Source: Ipomoea triloba (lineage: Eukaryota; Streptophyta; Magnoliopsida; Solanales; Convolvulaceae). Taken from it: a stretch of 64,000 nucleotides of DNA. Each line of letters opens with the position of its first letter. Position 1 is the stretch's first letter. The stretch covers positions 9,977,705 to 10,041,704 of the forward strand of contig NC_044925.1 of assembly GCF_003576645.1 (NCBI RefSeq). Direction: 5' to 3'. The position numbers were made by a program, and so were the translations under genes. The notes below the pieces were generated by a model, which saw nothing but the letters and a program-made list of their open reading frames with translations, did no database searches and had not been told where the DNA came from. Positions 7,805 through 18,052 of the stretch are shown in pieces.

Positions 7805-9282
7805 TGATTCCTGACTCACCTGAGCAAGCTGAAGTGCAATCTGATGAGCAACGAGAGCAAAATGTTCAAAGTCCTGCTGGTTCGAGAGGTACTGAGGAGG
7901 ACGATGCGAACATCGAAGGTGGAAACAGGGAAGCACCTGTCGACACTTTGTCTCCAACCCCACCAGCAGAGAACCAAGTTCCCAGCACTGGTTCGAGAGG
8001 TGACGCTGAGGGGGAACTTCTATTGGATGGAAACCGGGAAGCGTCCAATACCGAAGAACCCTCCCTGGCTGATCCAATCTCAACAGTCGCTGAAGCTGAG
8101 GCTCCAGGTTCGAGAGGTGAAGAGCAAGAAGTGATCCATCCCTCAGGTGGAAACCGGGAAGCGCCTGACATGGAGCTACCTTCGCGCTCTGAACCCAGTG
8201 TCCCTACGACCCCTCAGACACTCAATCGAGAGGTGGACTCGCAACTGCAAGTCATGGGTGGAAATCTGGAAGCACCCAACTCCCCTCCGATAAAAGGTAC
8301 TTCTTACTTCTCTTCTTCTACTTCTGACTATGATCAACAGGCCGAAGAAGTCTTCATTGGCGAAGTGCGCCAATTCATGGCTGATCAATCTCAGAAGATG
8401 GCTCAGCTCGAGAGAATACTCGCTGTTGTCCGCAATGCTGCAATGCCTGCTGCTGGCACAAGTGAATCCCAAGGCCGTCATGCAGAACTTCTCGAACAGG
8501 CAGTATGGGCTGAGGATGCAGCACGGAAAGCTGCAGATGAAGCTGCTGTAGCTCGAGCAGAGGCTGCAAGTGCGAGAGCTGAATTAGCTGAGATACGAGC
8601 AGAGCTTCGAACCTTTCAATACTCTAGTGAGCTTCGACAGGACGTAATCAAAGCACTACTCGATGATCTATCGAACCAAGTGCCTGCCCAACTTCAAGCA
8701 CTCTTCGAAGGCATGTCCACCCTCTTTTCCCGCACAGATGATGCCACCAAGGGGAAAAATACTCAAGAAAGGACATCAACAATCAGCAAGAAGAAAAGGG
8801 CAGCAAGTGAACCAGCTGGACCTCCTCCAAAAGTCCCAAAGACAATAAGCAAGGCAGTGGAGGAAGCCAAGAGGAAGGAGGATCTAAGGGTTCAGCGCAC
8901 AAAAGAATTAGAGAAGCGAAGAGAAGAAGACAGAGAAAGAAAAAGGAAAAGGCAAGAACAACAAACAGAGAAAGAAAGAAAAGATGAACAAAAGATGATC
9001 GCCTTCAAGTTCGGAAATAGAGAAGACACCGAGCAAAGTCTCGTCCATCAGATATTCAATCTGGTGAAATATGTTGGAATGTCTCTTCACAGCAACATGT
9101 CTCCAGAAGAATGTATCTACTGGTGGAAGAATGAAGTAATTGAAGGTGAGTTTGTTGGGGAGGCTTTCAGAAACTACCTATACTTCCATGTCACAGATGA
9201 CTATCTAAGCTTGGTAGACACAAAAAACCCCATCAAGACACGAGAAGCAATCAACAAGAAGATTCGAGCAAACAAGAAGTAA
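7804..9282 (+). pseudogene. Env-like ORF, part 2 (after a frameshift)
   Basis: The frame is open upstream of 7804 (…APAAPETIVIPDSPEQ), so this is the continuation of the preceding gene rather than a separate start. It opens with imperfect repeats of about 37-39 residues in which SRG is followed by GGNREAP or DGNREAS (about 7881, 7992 and 8109, with a weaker fourth). An Ala/Glu-rich coiled coil follows (about 8510-8620), then a Lys/Arg/Glu-rich helical stretch (about 8880-8990). A conserved-looking C-terminal domain ends the protein (QIFNLVKYVGMSLHSN, ECIYWWKNEV), with the stop at 9280-9282. Coiled coils in the env-like protein are known for Sireviruses. Confidence 0.6.
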
Positions 9283-9678
9283 GCTCTCGTAGTCCATAAC
9301 TCTTTCTTGATCATCTCTGATTGTTATTGATCTCTTTTGCCTTCTTCTATTTTATCTTTTCTGCTAAAACCTTGTAAAACATTCCCGTTATGTTAATATA
9401 TATATATCTTTTGCTGGGGTGTTGCGTGAGTTCTTACTTCATGCTTTAGCAGATTAGCTCACCTGTCAAACTTACCGTATGCGCTGAAAATAAAATCAAT
9501 GTTCTTGTCAAACTTACCGTATGCGCTGAAAATAAAATCAATGTTCTTTTCTTGCTAATCAGTCGCGCTGAAAATAAAATCAATGTTCTTTTCTTGCTAA
9601 TCAGTCATACGAGTGAGTATAAGTGTTGGCATCATCAAAAAATCAGTCATACGAGTGAGTATAAGTGTTGGCATCATC
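9283..9678 (+). other. Non-coding 3' region of the copia element
   Basis: This T-rich untranslated region has a (TA)n run near 9398. From 9464 it consists of three successive staggered duplications of exactly 42 bp each: one starting GTCAAACTTACC, one starting GCGCTGAAAA, one starting AATCAGTCATACG. No coding signal is present. Confidence 0.7.
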
Positions 9679-9692
9679 AAAAAGGGGGAAAT
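9679..9692 (+). promoter_or_regulatory. Polypurine tract of the copia element
   Basis: AAAAAGGGGGAAAT directly precedes TGTTAGGAAC. A purine run immediately before a TGTT start is the classic plus-strand primer and 3' LTR boundary of Ty1/copia elements. Confidence 0.75.
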
Positions 9693-9782
9693 TGTTAGGA
9701 ACATAATGTATTAGGTTTTGATGATACCAAAATGTATTTTAGAATCTCCTAAGTCTCGAAAGATAGGAATCAATGTAACTTC

Positions 9783-9930
9783 GACAAGTAAACTAAGAGC
9801 GAAAATACAACCGGGTAACTTTTCGACAAGTAAACTAAGAGCGAAAATACAACCGGGTAACTTGAGCTCAACTCGGAAAATATTCAAGCTACAACCGGGT
9901 AACTTGAGCTCAACTCGGAAAATATTCAAG
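9783..9930. repeat. Two staggered 42-bp duplications
   Basis: A 42-bp stretch starting TTCGACAAGTAAAC is repeated head to tail, and a second 42-bp stretch starting ACAACCGGGTAAC is repeated immediately after. Only the left copy of the larger 1.63-kb duplication carries the second of these, which shows they arose after or independently of it. Confidence 0.85.
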
Positions 9931-12900
9931 CTTAAGGTAAACTTGTGTGAACATCTTAGAAAGTCTCATGGTGTAATCCTATAGATCGATCAGAAGAAGG
10001 CACGGGACAACACTAGAGGAATAAGGGTCTGCGAGACATCAACTAAGTCTCGAGACATAAGCATAGTTCGAGAAGTAGGACCTCTCGATACAACAACCCA
10101 GTTCGAGACATAAGCAGAGTTCGAGAGATAGATCTCTCGATACATGGGGATCAAGACATCAAACAATCGAGACATCAATCTTGGTCTCGATAAACTAACA
10201 TTTCTCCAAAAGGCTGAATGATGGTCAGGAAGCATGAATAAAGTTTGGAGAAGAAGAATATCATGGAGATAAAATATTAAGGAGGTGCCAGAAGTGGATG
10301 CCACATCAGAATTCCACAACAAACGGATAGAAGGTGCACTAATCCAAAGTCAGTCTTATTCCGTAAAACGAGGATCAATGGGAATTTAAAAAGAGTAACT
10401 TTTTACCAAAAGTAGCAAGTGGAGCATGGAATATCCACTACCAAACAAAAGGTTCAAGTTACAAGACCACCACTCCATGAAAAATGCTGAAACGATACAA
10501 GTCCCATACACAGCATGGGAGACAAATTTCAAACAGAATAATTTTCCCTCCAACGGAATTATTCCTTTACTCTCATATAAAAAGGACGTGAAGACACAAG
10601 TCAGAAGAAGGGAAGTTTTCGTAAGAAGTTGGCTCGATTCGAAAATCTTAAGAGGTGTCTATTTCAAACGTTCAAGTGCCTGAGCTCAATCCGGAATATC
10701 ATCCTGATATTCAAAATAGCGAGAAAACACATCTTAGTGTGTGAGAGAGTTACAAAGCTTAAACTGCTATACATCTAGAAGGTGACCGAAGCGGCTCTAC
10801 ATCGAAGTTGATTCAACGATAGCTTTTGGTCAGATTGGAGCTTGTTACACTCAACTGTGACAACCAAAGGTCATTGCTTTGGATTAAGCAAGAAGAGGCG
10901 GAGTAACCTGGCAGCTGTCTAGTGAATATCCTGAGGCTTGAGGCGGGCTTGGTGATCAAAGCTCAAGTGCTCGAGAGGTGGAGTAACTGGAAGCGGGAAG
11001 AAAAACCTGAGGAGAGGCGGAGTAACCTGGGAGCTGTCTTGTGAAGATCCTGAGGCTTGAGGCGGGCTTGGTGATCAAAGCTCAAGTGCTCGATAGGTGG
11101 AGTAACAAGAAGCGGGGCGAAAAACCTGAGGCTTGAGGCGGGCTTCGTGATCAAAGCTCAAGCGCTCGATATTGTACTAAAAAGGGAAGTTTTAGTGCAA
11201 TCCTTCCAGGGAGTTTCTGGAAGAAGAGTGGATGTAGGCGGGTTGGCCGAACCACTTAAAAATCTCTCTCGCATTTACTTTTTGCTTTTATCTCTCGCTA
11301 TCTAACTCTCGAACTGCACTACATATAACCGCACCTCTCGAACTAACTCAAACTCGTGCTAACTAAAAGGGGATAACCTTTCCGTTGCGCATAAAACTTT
11401 GTCTTCATCTTGTGAGGTATCGGACCTAAACATCCTAAGTCCTATACACACGAGAAGTCGAAAAAGATTTGCAAAATCTTATACAAGTCTATTCACCCCC
11501 CCCCCCCCNAAGAGCGAAAATACAACCGGGTAACTTGAGCTCAACTCGGAAAATATTCAAGCTTAAGGTAAACTTGTGTGAACATCTTAGAAAGTCTCAT
11601 GGTGTAATCCTATAGATCGATCAGAAGAAGGCACGGGACAACACTAGAGGAATAAGGGTCTGCGAGACATCAACTAAGTCTCGAGACATAAGCATAGTTC
11701 GAGAAGTAGGACCTCTCGATACAACAACCCAGTTCGAGACATAAGCAGAGTTCGAGAGATAGATCTCTCGATACATGGGGATCAAGACATCAAACAATCG
11801 AGACATCAATCTTGGTCTCGATAAACTAACATTTCTCCAAAAGGCTGAATGATGGTCAGGAAGCATGAATAAAGTTTGGAGAAGAAGAATATCATGGAGA
11901 TAAAATATTAAGGAGGTGCCAGAAGTGGATGCCACATCAGAATTCCACAACAAACGGATAGAAGGTGCACTAATCCAAAGTCAGTCTTATTCCGTAAAAC
12001 GAGGATCAATGGGAATTTAAAAAGAGTAACTTTTTACCAAAAGTAGCAAGTGGAGCATGGAATATCCACTACCAAACAAAAGGTTCAAGTTACAAGACCA
12101 CCACTCCATGAAAAATGCTGAAACGATACAAGTCCCATACACAGCATGGGAGACAAATTTCAAACAGAATAATTTTCCCTCCAACGGAATTATTCCTTTA
12201 CTCTCATATAAAAAGGACGTGAAGACACAAGTCAGAAGAAGGGAAGTTTTCGTAAGAAGTTGGCTCGATTCGAAAATCTTAAGAGGTGTCTATTTCAAAC
12301 GTTCAAGTGCCTGAGCTCAATCCGGAATATCATCCTGATATTCAAAATAGCGAGAAAACACATCTTAGTGTGTGAGAGAGTTACAAAGCTTAAACTGCTA
12401 TACATCTAGAAGGTGACCGAAGCGGCTCTACATCGAAGTTGATTCAACGATAGCTTTTGGTCAGATTGGAGCTTGTTACACTCAACTGTGACAACCAAAG
12501 GTCATTGCTTTGGATTAAGCAAGAAGAGGCGGAGTAACCTGGCAGCTGTCTAGTGAATATCCTGAGGCTTGAGGCGGGCTTGGTGATCAAAGCTCAAGTG
12601 CTCGAGAGGTGGAGTAACTGGAAGCGGGAAGAAAAACCTGAGGAGAGGCGGAGTAACCTGGGAGCTGTCTTGTGAAGATCCTGAGGCTTGAGGCGGGCTT
12701 GGTGATCAAAGCTCAAGTGCTCGATAGGTGGAGTAACAAGAAGCGGGGCGAAAAACCTGAGGCTTGAGGCGGGCTTCGTGATCAAAGCTCAAGCGCTCGA
12801 TATTGTACTAAAAAGGGAAGTTTTAGTGCAATCCTTCCAGGGAGTTTCTGGAAGAAGAGTGGATGTAGGCGGGTTGGCCGAACCACTTAAAAATCTCTCT

Positions 12901-13131
12901 CGCATTTACTTTTTGCTTTTATCTCTCGCTATCTAACTCTCGAACTGCACTACATATAACCGCACCTCTCGAACTAACTCAAACTCGTGCTAACTAAAAG
13001 GGGATAACCTTTCCGTTGCGCATAAAACTTTGTCTTCATCTTGTGAGGTATCGGACCTAAACATCCTAAGTCCTATACACACGAGAAGTCGAAAAAGATT
13101 TGCAAAATCTTATACAAGTCTATTCACCCCC
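9879..13131. repeat. 1.63-kb direct duplication around a single N
   Basis: The sequence from about 9879 to the C-run at 11508 recurs from about 11510 to 13131 with a constant offset of 1631 bp and no differences I can find by eye. The left copy stops inside a homopolymer C run followed by the N at 11509, while the right copy reads through the C run into TCTAGACTTG. A contig broken at the C run and placed beside its own longer version explains this. Confidence 0.85.
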
Positions 13132-14273
13132 CCCCCCTCTAGACTTGTACCCCATCCCCTTGGGACCAACAGCCCACAGTTAGTTCACCCTCAACAACCC
13201 AAAAGATACTCAAAGATCCATAACTCCACATCCAACCTCAGACTCAACCCCAAGAATAATCCACCCACAGTGTTCATCTCAGATTATGAACGCAACATAC
13301 ACTCAGAGAATATAACCAAGGATTCAACTAACCAATAACCCAAGAGAATGAATCAAAAGACATGAATAACAACTTCAGAACCAAGGTGAAACACTCAACA
13401 AAACATCCAAACAAGTTCTAGAATCAAAGAAGGATCAACCAGACAACAGATCACAAAACAGCTTACTGGAACCAGAATTCCAACTGAACTAGCGGAACCC
13501 ACAGACGGAACCCCCAGCTCCGCCGCACTCCTCCGCACGAAGGAAGCGGACTCCCATGGCGGAAGACTCTCCACCCCCACCCCTCACCGCTACACCCTTG
13601 CGGAAGACTCCAGCGGGACACATTATACCTCTAGGGTACTCCGCAAGAGGAAACCCGATGCTCAGCTCACAGACTCAGATCAGAATACAAAGTATACATC
13701 CCAGATTGCAAAAACATGATCAGATTGTCCAAAATACCATATCTCAGAAGCCAAATAAACATGGAATCCATAACAATAAGGGTTCATACTCATCAATATG
13801 CAAAGGATCAAGAACACAAGTTCAATAATCCATCAACAGATATCACAGACTATCAAGAACAAGGCTAAACCAACAAATTTCCACAGGATTCCAAATCACC
13901 AAGTATAATACATAGATCGAGAGCGTAAAATAGGTTTTAGTAGACATGATGGTTACCTCTTATAGCACACTTCAAACCAAGCAAACTCTTTCTCCATCAC
14001 AAGCCACTCCCACCCACTTGATCATCTTTTTCCCAAAGAAAGATCCCAAAAGAACACCATAAGAACTTATAAAAAGATCATGAAAATAAGATGATGCAAG
14101 GCATATTCCTAAAGATAAACACGTACCCAAGCCTTAGAAATCCTAAAGGAGCAATCTTGTTCTTGGATCTTGAAGAAGAAAGGATAATGTATATTGTAGG
14201 TTCTTAAGAATGATAGTGGTAGGAAGAAAATGTTTGCAGGGAATGAAAAAGAGTATGAAGGGTTAATACAAGC

Positions 14274-14281
14274 CCTTTTAT
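14274..14281 (-). promoter_or_regulatory. Minus-strand TATA box of the TGTAACAACCC-type LTR
   Basis: On the minus strand the sequence reads CCATATAAAAGGGC. It fits a U3 promoter of the LTR that starts at 15235. Confidence 0.4.
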
Positions 14282-14337
14282 ATGGATAGATAAAATCATT
14301 ACATACATAGTGTATGTATTATATTAGGGTAAGTAGA

Positions 14338-14896
14338 NNNNNNNNNNNNNNNNNNNNNNNNNNNNNNNNNNNNNNNNNNNNNNNNNNNNNNNNNNNNNNN
14401 NNNNNNNNNNNNNNNNNNNNNNNNNNNNNNNNNNNNNNNNNNNNNNNNNNNNNNNNNNNNNNNNNNNNNNNNNNNNNNNNNNNNNNNNNNNNNNNNNNNN
14501 NNNNNNNNNNNNNNNNNNNNNNNNNNNNNNNNNNNNNNNNNNNNNNNNNNNNNNNNNNNNNNNNNNNNNNNNNNNNNNNNNNNNNNNNNNNNNNNNNNNN
14601 NNNNNNNNNNNNNNNNNNNNNNNNNNNNNNNNNNNNNNNNNNNNNNNNNNNNNNNNNNNNNNNNNNNNNNNNNNNNNNNNNNNNNNNNNNNNNNNNNNNN
14701 NNNNNNNNNNNNNNNNNNNNNNNNNNNNNNNNNNNNNNNNNNNNNNNNNNNNNNNNNNNNNNNNNNNNNNNNNNNNNNNNNNNNNNNNNNNNNNNNNNNN
14801 NNNNNNNNNNNNNNNNNNNNNNNNNNNNNNNNNNNNNNNNNNNNNNNNNNNNNNNNNNNNNNNNNNNNNNNNNNNNNNNNNNNNNNNNNNNNNNNN
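14338..14896. other. Assembly gap (559 N) flanked by a 25-bp direct repeat
   Basis: The 25 bases immediately before the Ns recur as the first 25 bases after them (TATGTATTATATTAGGG...). The gap may be a placeholder over overlapping contig ends, or a local tandem repeat may lie inside it. Confidence 0.9.
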
Positions 14897-16917
14897 TATG
14901 TATTATATTAGGGTAAGTAGATTAAATAATGGGCCCTTATAAAGAATGGGTCTTACATTATTTATTACAATACTAGTAAGTAGGAAATTGATCCTTCAAG
15001 AATAAATAAATTGGACCATTACAAAATATTCTTACTTACAAGAAATATAAGGATCCAATTTAAAGAAATTCCTTATAGGAATTAAATCAAGAATTGGGCC
15101 TTAGAAGAAATAATTAATTCCGGAATAAGAAATATATAAATCAATTAGAAGAATGAAGCCCAATTAAATTAAATAAATTACACGGTAGAAATAATTACCG
15201 GTCTCAAGGCTTGAACAAAATTACGGGTTGTTACATGATCAATCAAAGATATGAGTGTTTAAGACTATCAAAGAGGGGGAAATCTTTTGTGTTATCTACA
15301 AAGGATGTTGGTTAGATGCCATACAACTCAAGGAATATTTTTGGGAAGTAAAAACCCTTCATAGATACACAGTTAAAACAAGAGGAACACACTTCTCACA
15401 CCACGTGCAAGCATGCAATCCCAATTTTGAATTCACCTCTCATTTAATTAGGGCCTCTACCCGATCCCACTAGTGGGAACGATGTACACTAGTTAATCAA
15501 CCCTTCCGTCTTAACGCCAACGCCCAACGATAAGATAAGTGAGGGTAGGGACATGGACCACTTACCGCCAATGGCTTGGGGTGGTCCCTCTTTCTTCTCA
15601 CTTCCAAGGATAACGCCATCGAGCCACCCTACTTCACATGGAACTCCATGTTTTTTCGAAGACAGTGCAATGTGTGCCCGAATCCCAGCAAAGCGGCTCA
15701 CCTCCTCTCTATTTTCTCATTTCCTGGGAACATTTTATGTGGACAATGGACTCCAGGTATAGCTTTTGCTTCCCGAAGACTATGGTTGAACACAACCCAA
15801 TGAAGTGGCTTTCCTCAATTTTTATCTCTAGGATTGGCCTATTTCCCTTTTCTACTATTTCTCCATGCAACCCCTCATGCCTTTTTCTTTTGGGATTAAG
15901 GGATTTTTCACTCTAAGCTCACTAAATAGGCTCACCTTTTGCCCCATGCCCTACCAAAATTAGTTCAATTCCGGGTCTCGCTAAAAATTATCTTTCTCAA
16001 ATTAAAAAGTGCACACTCCCACTTCGAGAGATCCTTAACTAAGGTCCTACCTGAATAAGAGGTGAACATCATGCAAACAGGCAAGAATATAAACTTATTT
16101 GGCTCTAAACACTCTCATGGGCGCGAAAAGTAACTTCCACAAAGATATTTCAAGAATAAAAAATTTTTGGCATCTAGTCAAAATTCTCCCTATATAGCAT
16201 AAACAATAACTCGCTCTTCAATTTTGCAAACACACCCGTTTATCATGCCCAAGAGACCAACTTCCGACTCTAAGCAAATAAACATTAAGCACAAAGTGCG
16301 TCCTTTCCACACTTTAAATTGAACATTGTCCTTGATGTTACATTGGACTCATAGGGTAAAGGAAAATGGGTTTAAATAATCATTATTGCAAATAAATCCC
16401 CTTTCCACACTTGGGAATTTGCTCTGTGATATAGGGTATACTATATTGATCCTTAATGATAAAATAACATGGTAAGCTCATAAAAACACATTCAAAGCTA
16501 TATAAACAATTTCCATACTTTAAATTTGAAAACGGGGCATAAAATAGAAAAGGGATAAGAGGTTAAACCAAGTATGCATTCCTCTTTCCACACTTTAGCT
16601 TCCAACATCGGTCGGCTTCCATTATCAAAGATCTATTCTCAAAAGTTAATAACAAGAAATATAATAGCAATTAAGAGAGCTATTCATTTATTAAGGACTT
16701 GATAGGATATCTCAAACATAATAAAGCAAAATAAATGCAAACTAGATGAATGCATAAAACGCATAGAAATAACTACTTAAAGAAAATAAATGCGAAATAG
16801 TAAAATTATTCAAATAGTCTACGACTTATGAAAATGCATGAAAGTAAAGCGAGTAAATGCAAAAGCAATAAAATAAGCATAAAGCAATTAAAAGTAAATA
16901 AAGATAAATAAAGGCGG

Positions 16918-16962
16918 AACCCCACGCATAGGGAACCTAATGTTTTCATGGGACATCATCAT
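16918..16962 (-). repeat. Segment homologous to the tail of the 431-bp satellite unit
   Basis: On the minus strand it reads GATGTCCCATG, then AAAACATTAGG, TTCCCTATGCGTGG and GGTTCC. The satellite tail reads GATGTGTCCCACT, AAAACATTAGG, TTCCCTATGCGTGG and AGTTC. The shared core is 25 identical bases in a row and the surroundings also align. It places the satellite's tail next to an Athila-like ORF1 3' end. Confidence 0.8.
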
Positions 16963-17034
16963 TCAACTTAGTAACATTGTCTTGGGGACTTCATTCTTCA
17001 TTTTCAAGCTGTCGGGGTATTGAATCAACCATCA

Positions 17035-17307
17035 CTAATCATCAAAGGATGGAGGATGGAACTGTCTAGCAAATTGACCTTGAAGCTCCTGAATCATACG
17101 CGCATTTTCTTCAACTGCTCTCCGTGTGTGGAGAATCTCTTCATTCTGGTTCACATAAAATGATTGAAATTGCTCCTCTTGCCTATCCTGGCGTGCATAC
17201 AGTAATGTGTACTGCTCTTCCTACCGTAAGCTATGGGCACGCATATACGCCATCTGCTCATCATGGAGCTGTCTATGGAAAGCCTGAGTAGCCTCCCAAT
17301 CCATCAT
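17035..17307 (-). pseudogene. C-terminal fragment of an Athila-like ORF1/gag protein
   Basis: The minus-strand frame from ATG at 17307 reads DWEATQAFHRQLHDEQMAYM, a stop codon at about 17222, then YARQDRQEEQFQSFYVNQNE and RRAVEENARMIQELQGQF, ending PPSFDD at 17035. The Gln/Glu/Arg-rich coiled-coil tail is typical of plant Athila/Tat-like ORF1 proteins. The internal stop and missing upstream part make it a pseudogene. The upstream part was displaced by the CACTA insertion at 17350. Confidence 0.55.
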
Positions 17308-17349
17308 AGTCAGACCCTCGTGCTGTGCACTAGCTCACCTTGCTCCTAC

Positions 17350-17780
17350 CACTACAAGAAAAATAGTTTTTAGTGACCAAAAATTAGTGACGGGTAGAAA
17401 AACCCCTCACTAAATGTATTATTTGCATAGTTTTTGTGAGGGTTAAAAATTACTCTCGCTAAAAGTATATGATTTAGTGACGAAATTTTAATTTTATACA
17501 TATTTTAAACATATACTCTCGCTATTGGTACAAACAATATTGTTACTCTCGCTATTGATTTCTAAAAATTATCCCACTAAAATCTATTTCCCACCAAATA
17601 CTTCACAAAAATTTTCGCGCTTCTATCTCACTAAAATCTACGGAGTATTTCCGAAGTTTAAGCTTAGCACTAGCATTTGAATCCCAATTTCCCTTTCTGG
17701 CTCTGTCTCTCGTTCTCCCATCAACGCCGACCGCCACTTCGCCTCTTCATCGACGCCGGCCGCCACTCCACCTCTGCATC
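17350..17780 (+). mobile_element. 5' terminus of a CACTA (En/Spm) DNA transposon
   Basis: CACTACAAGAAAAATAG at 17350 is the canonical CACTA-superfamily terminal inverted repeat. It is followed by subterminal motifs TTAGTGACGGG, CCCTCACTAAA, TTTAGTGACGAA and repeated ACTCTCGCTA in both orientations. The 3-bp target would be TAC (17347-17349). The opposite end (...TTCTTGTAGTG) was not found, so the element either extends past the gaps or is truncated. It is interrupted at 17781 by an LTR-type element. Confidence 0.75.
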
Positions 17781-18052
17781 TGTAACCCCTCGCATATTCC
17801 AATGAGTCTAGGAAATAAGCTGCGATTATACGTGCCGGTCGCGAACCGTAAAATTTTTAAGGAACGAATTTTCAGCTCGGATTTCCTAGGAAATGGATGA
17901 TTATGTATATTATGACTAAGTATGAACTTCCTGCTTAGTTAAGTTGGAATTAGATGGACTACAAGGGTGAAAATTTATTTTGACCGTAACATCGCAGAAT
18001 TTCGCGGTGTACCGAACCTAGCCCAATTTTGAGTTTCAGTCTGAGATAAATT
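17781..18052 (+). mobile_element. LTR-type element, TGTAACCCC family, copy 3 (5' part)
   Basis: It starts TGTAACCCCTCGCATATTCC inside the CACTA element. It contains both conserved upstream blocks (GCTGCGATTATACGT...CGAACCGTAAAA and CGCGGTGTACCGAACCTAGC). The left target sequence would be GCATC (17776-17780). The rest is lost in the 1000-base gap and no right end was seen after it. Confidence 0.7.

Larger units (their letters stand above)
9693..13171 (+). mobile_element. 3' LTR of the Sirevirus-like copia element (contains a duplicated segment)
   Basis: The LTR starts TGTTAGGAACA after the polypurine tract. It contains many TTCGAGAG/CTCTCGAA motifs and, near the end, a run of C followed by TCTAGACTTG, as often found close to copia LTR ends. 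I place the end at GGGACCAACA (13171), giving TG...CA. This is tentative: the inverted match to TGTTAGGA is imperfect and no target duplicate can be tested. About 1.63 kb is present twice around the N at 11509. If that is an assembly duplicate, the real LTR is about 1.8 kb. No second LTR of the element is in the window. Confidence 0.55.
13172..15235 (-). mobile_element. Minus-strand LTR or related remnant (TGTAACAACCC type)
   Basis: Read on the minus strand the segment starts TGTAACAACCCGTAATTTTG at 15235, a start typical of plant Ty3/gypsy LTRs. It is AT-rich, has a minus-strand TATAAAAG (about 14274-14281), then a leader-like region. The other end is not resolved: no convincing CA end with a TGATC target duplicate was found. 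Its far part (13172-13900) may be unrelated. A 559-base gap interrupts it. No protein domain was recognised. Confidence 0.4.
15236..17349 (-). mobile_element. Degenerate Athila-like Ty3/gypsy remains (minus strand)
   Basis: The right end codes, on the minus strand, for a decayed ORF1 tail (17035-17307). Downstream of it on that strand is a spacer holding the AGGTTCCCTATGCGTGG sequence shared with the 431-bp satellite. Further on are at least five variants of TTTCCACACTTTAAATT (16300-16610), typical of Athila/Tat-type spacers. 15240-15920 holds short open frames without recognisable domains. The block is cut at 17350 by a CACTA element. Confidence 0.5.

Noticed and set aside
13030..13828. Short plus-strand frames at 13030-13338 and 13556-13828
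   Set aside because: One straddles the copia LTR end and the other is in AT-rich sequence of a probable minus-strand LTR. Neither shows a domain or plausible start context.
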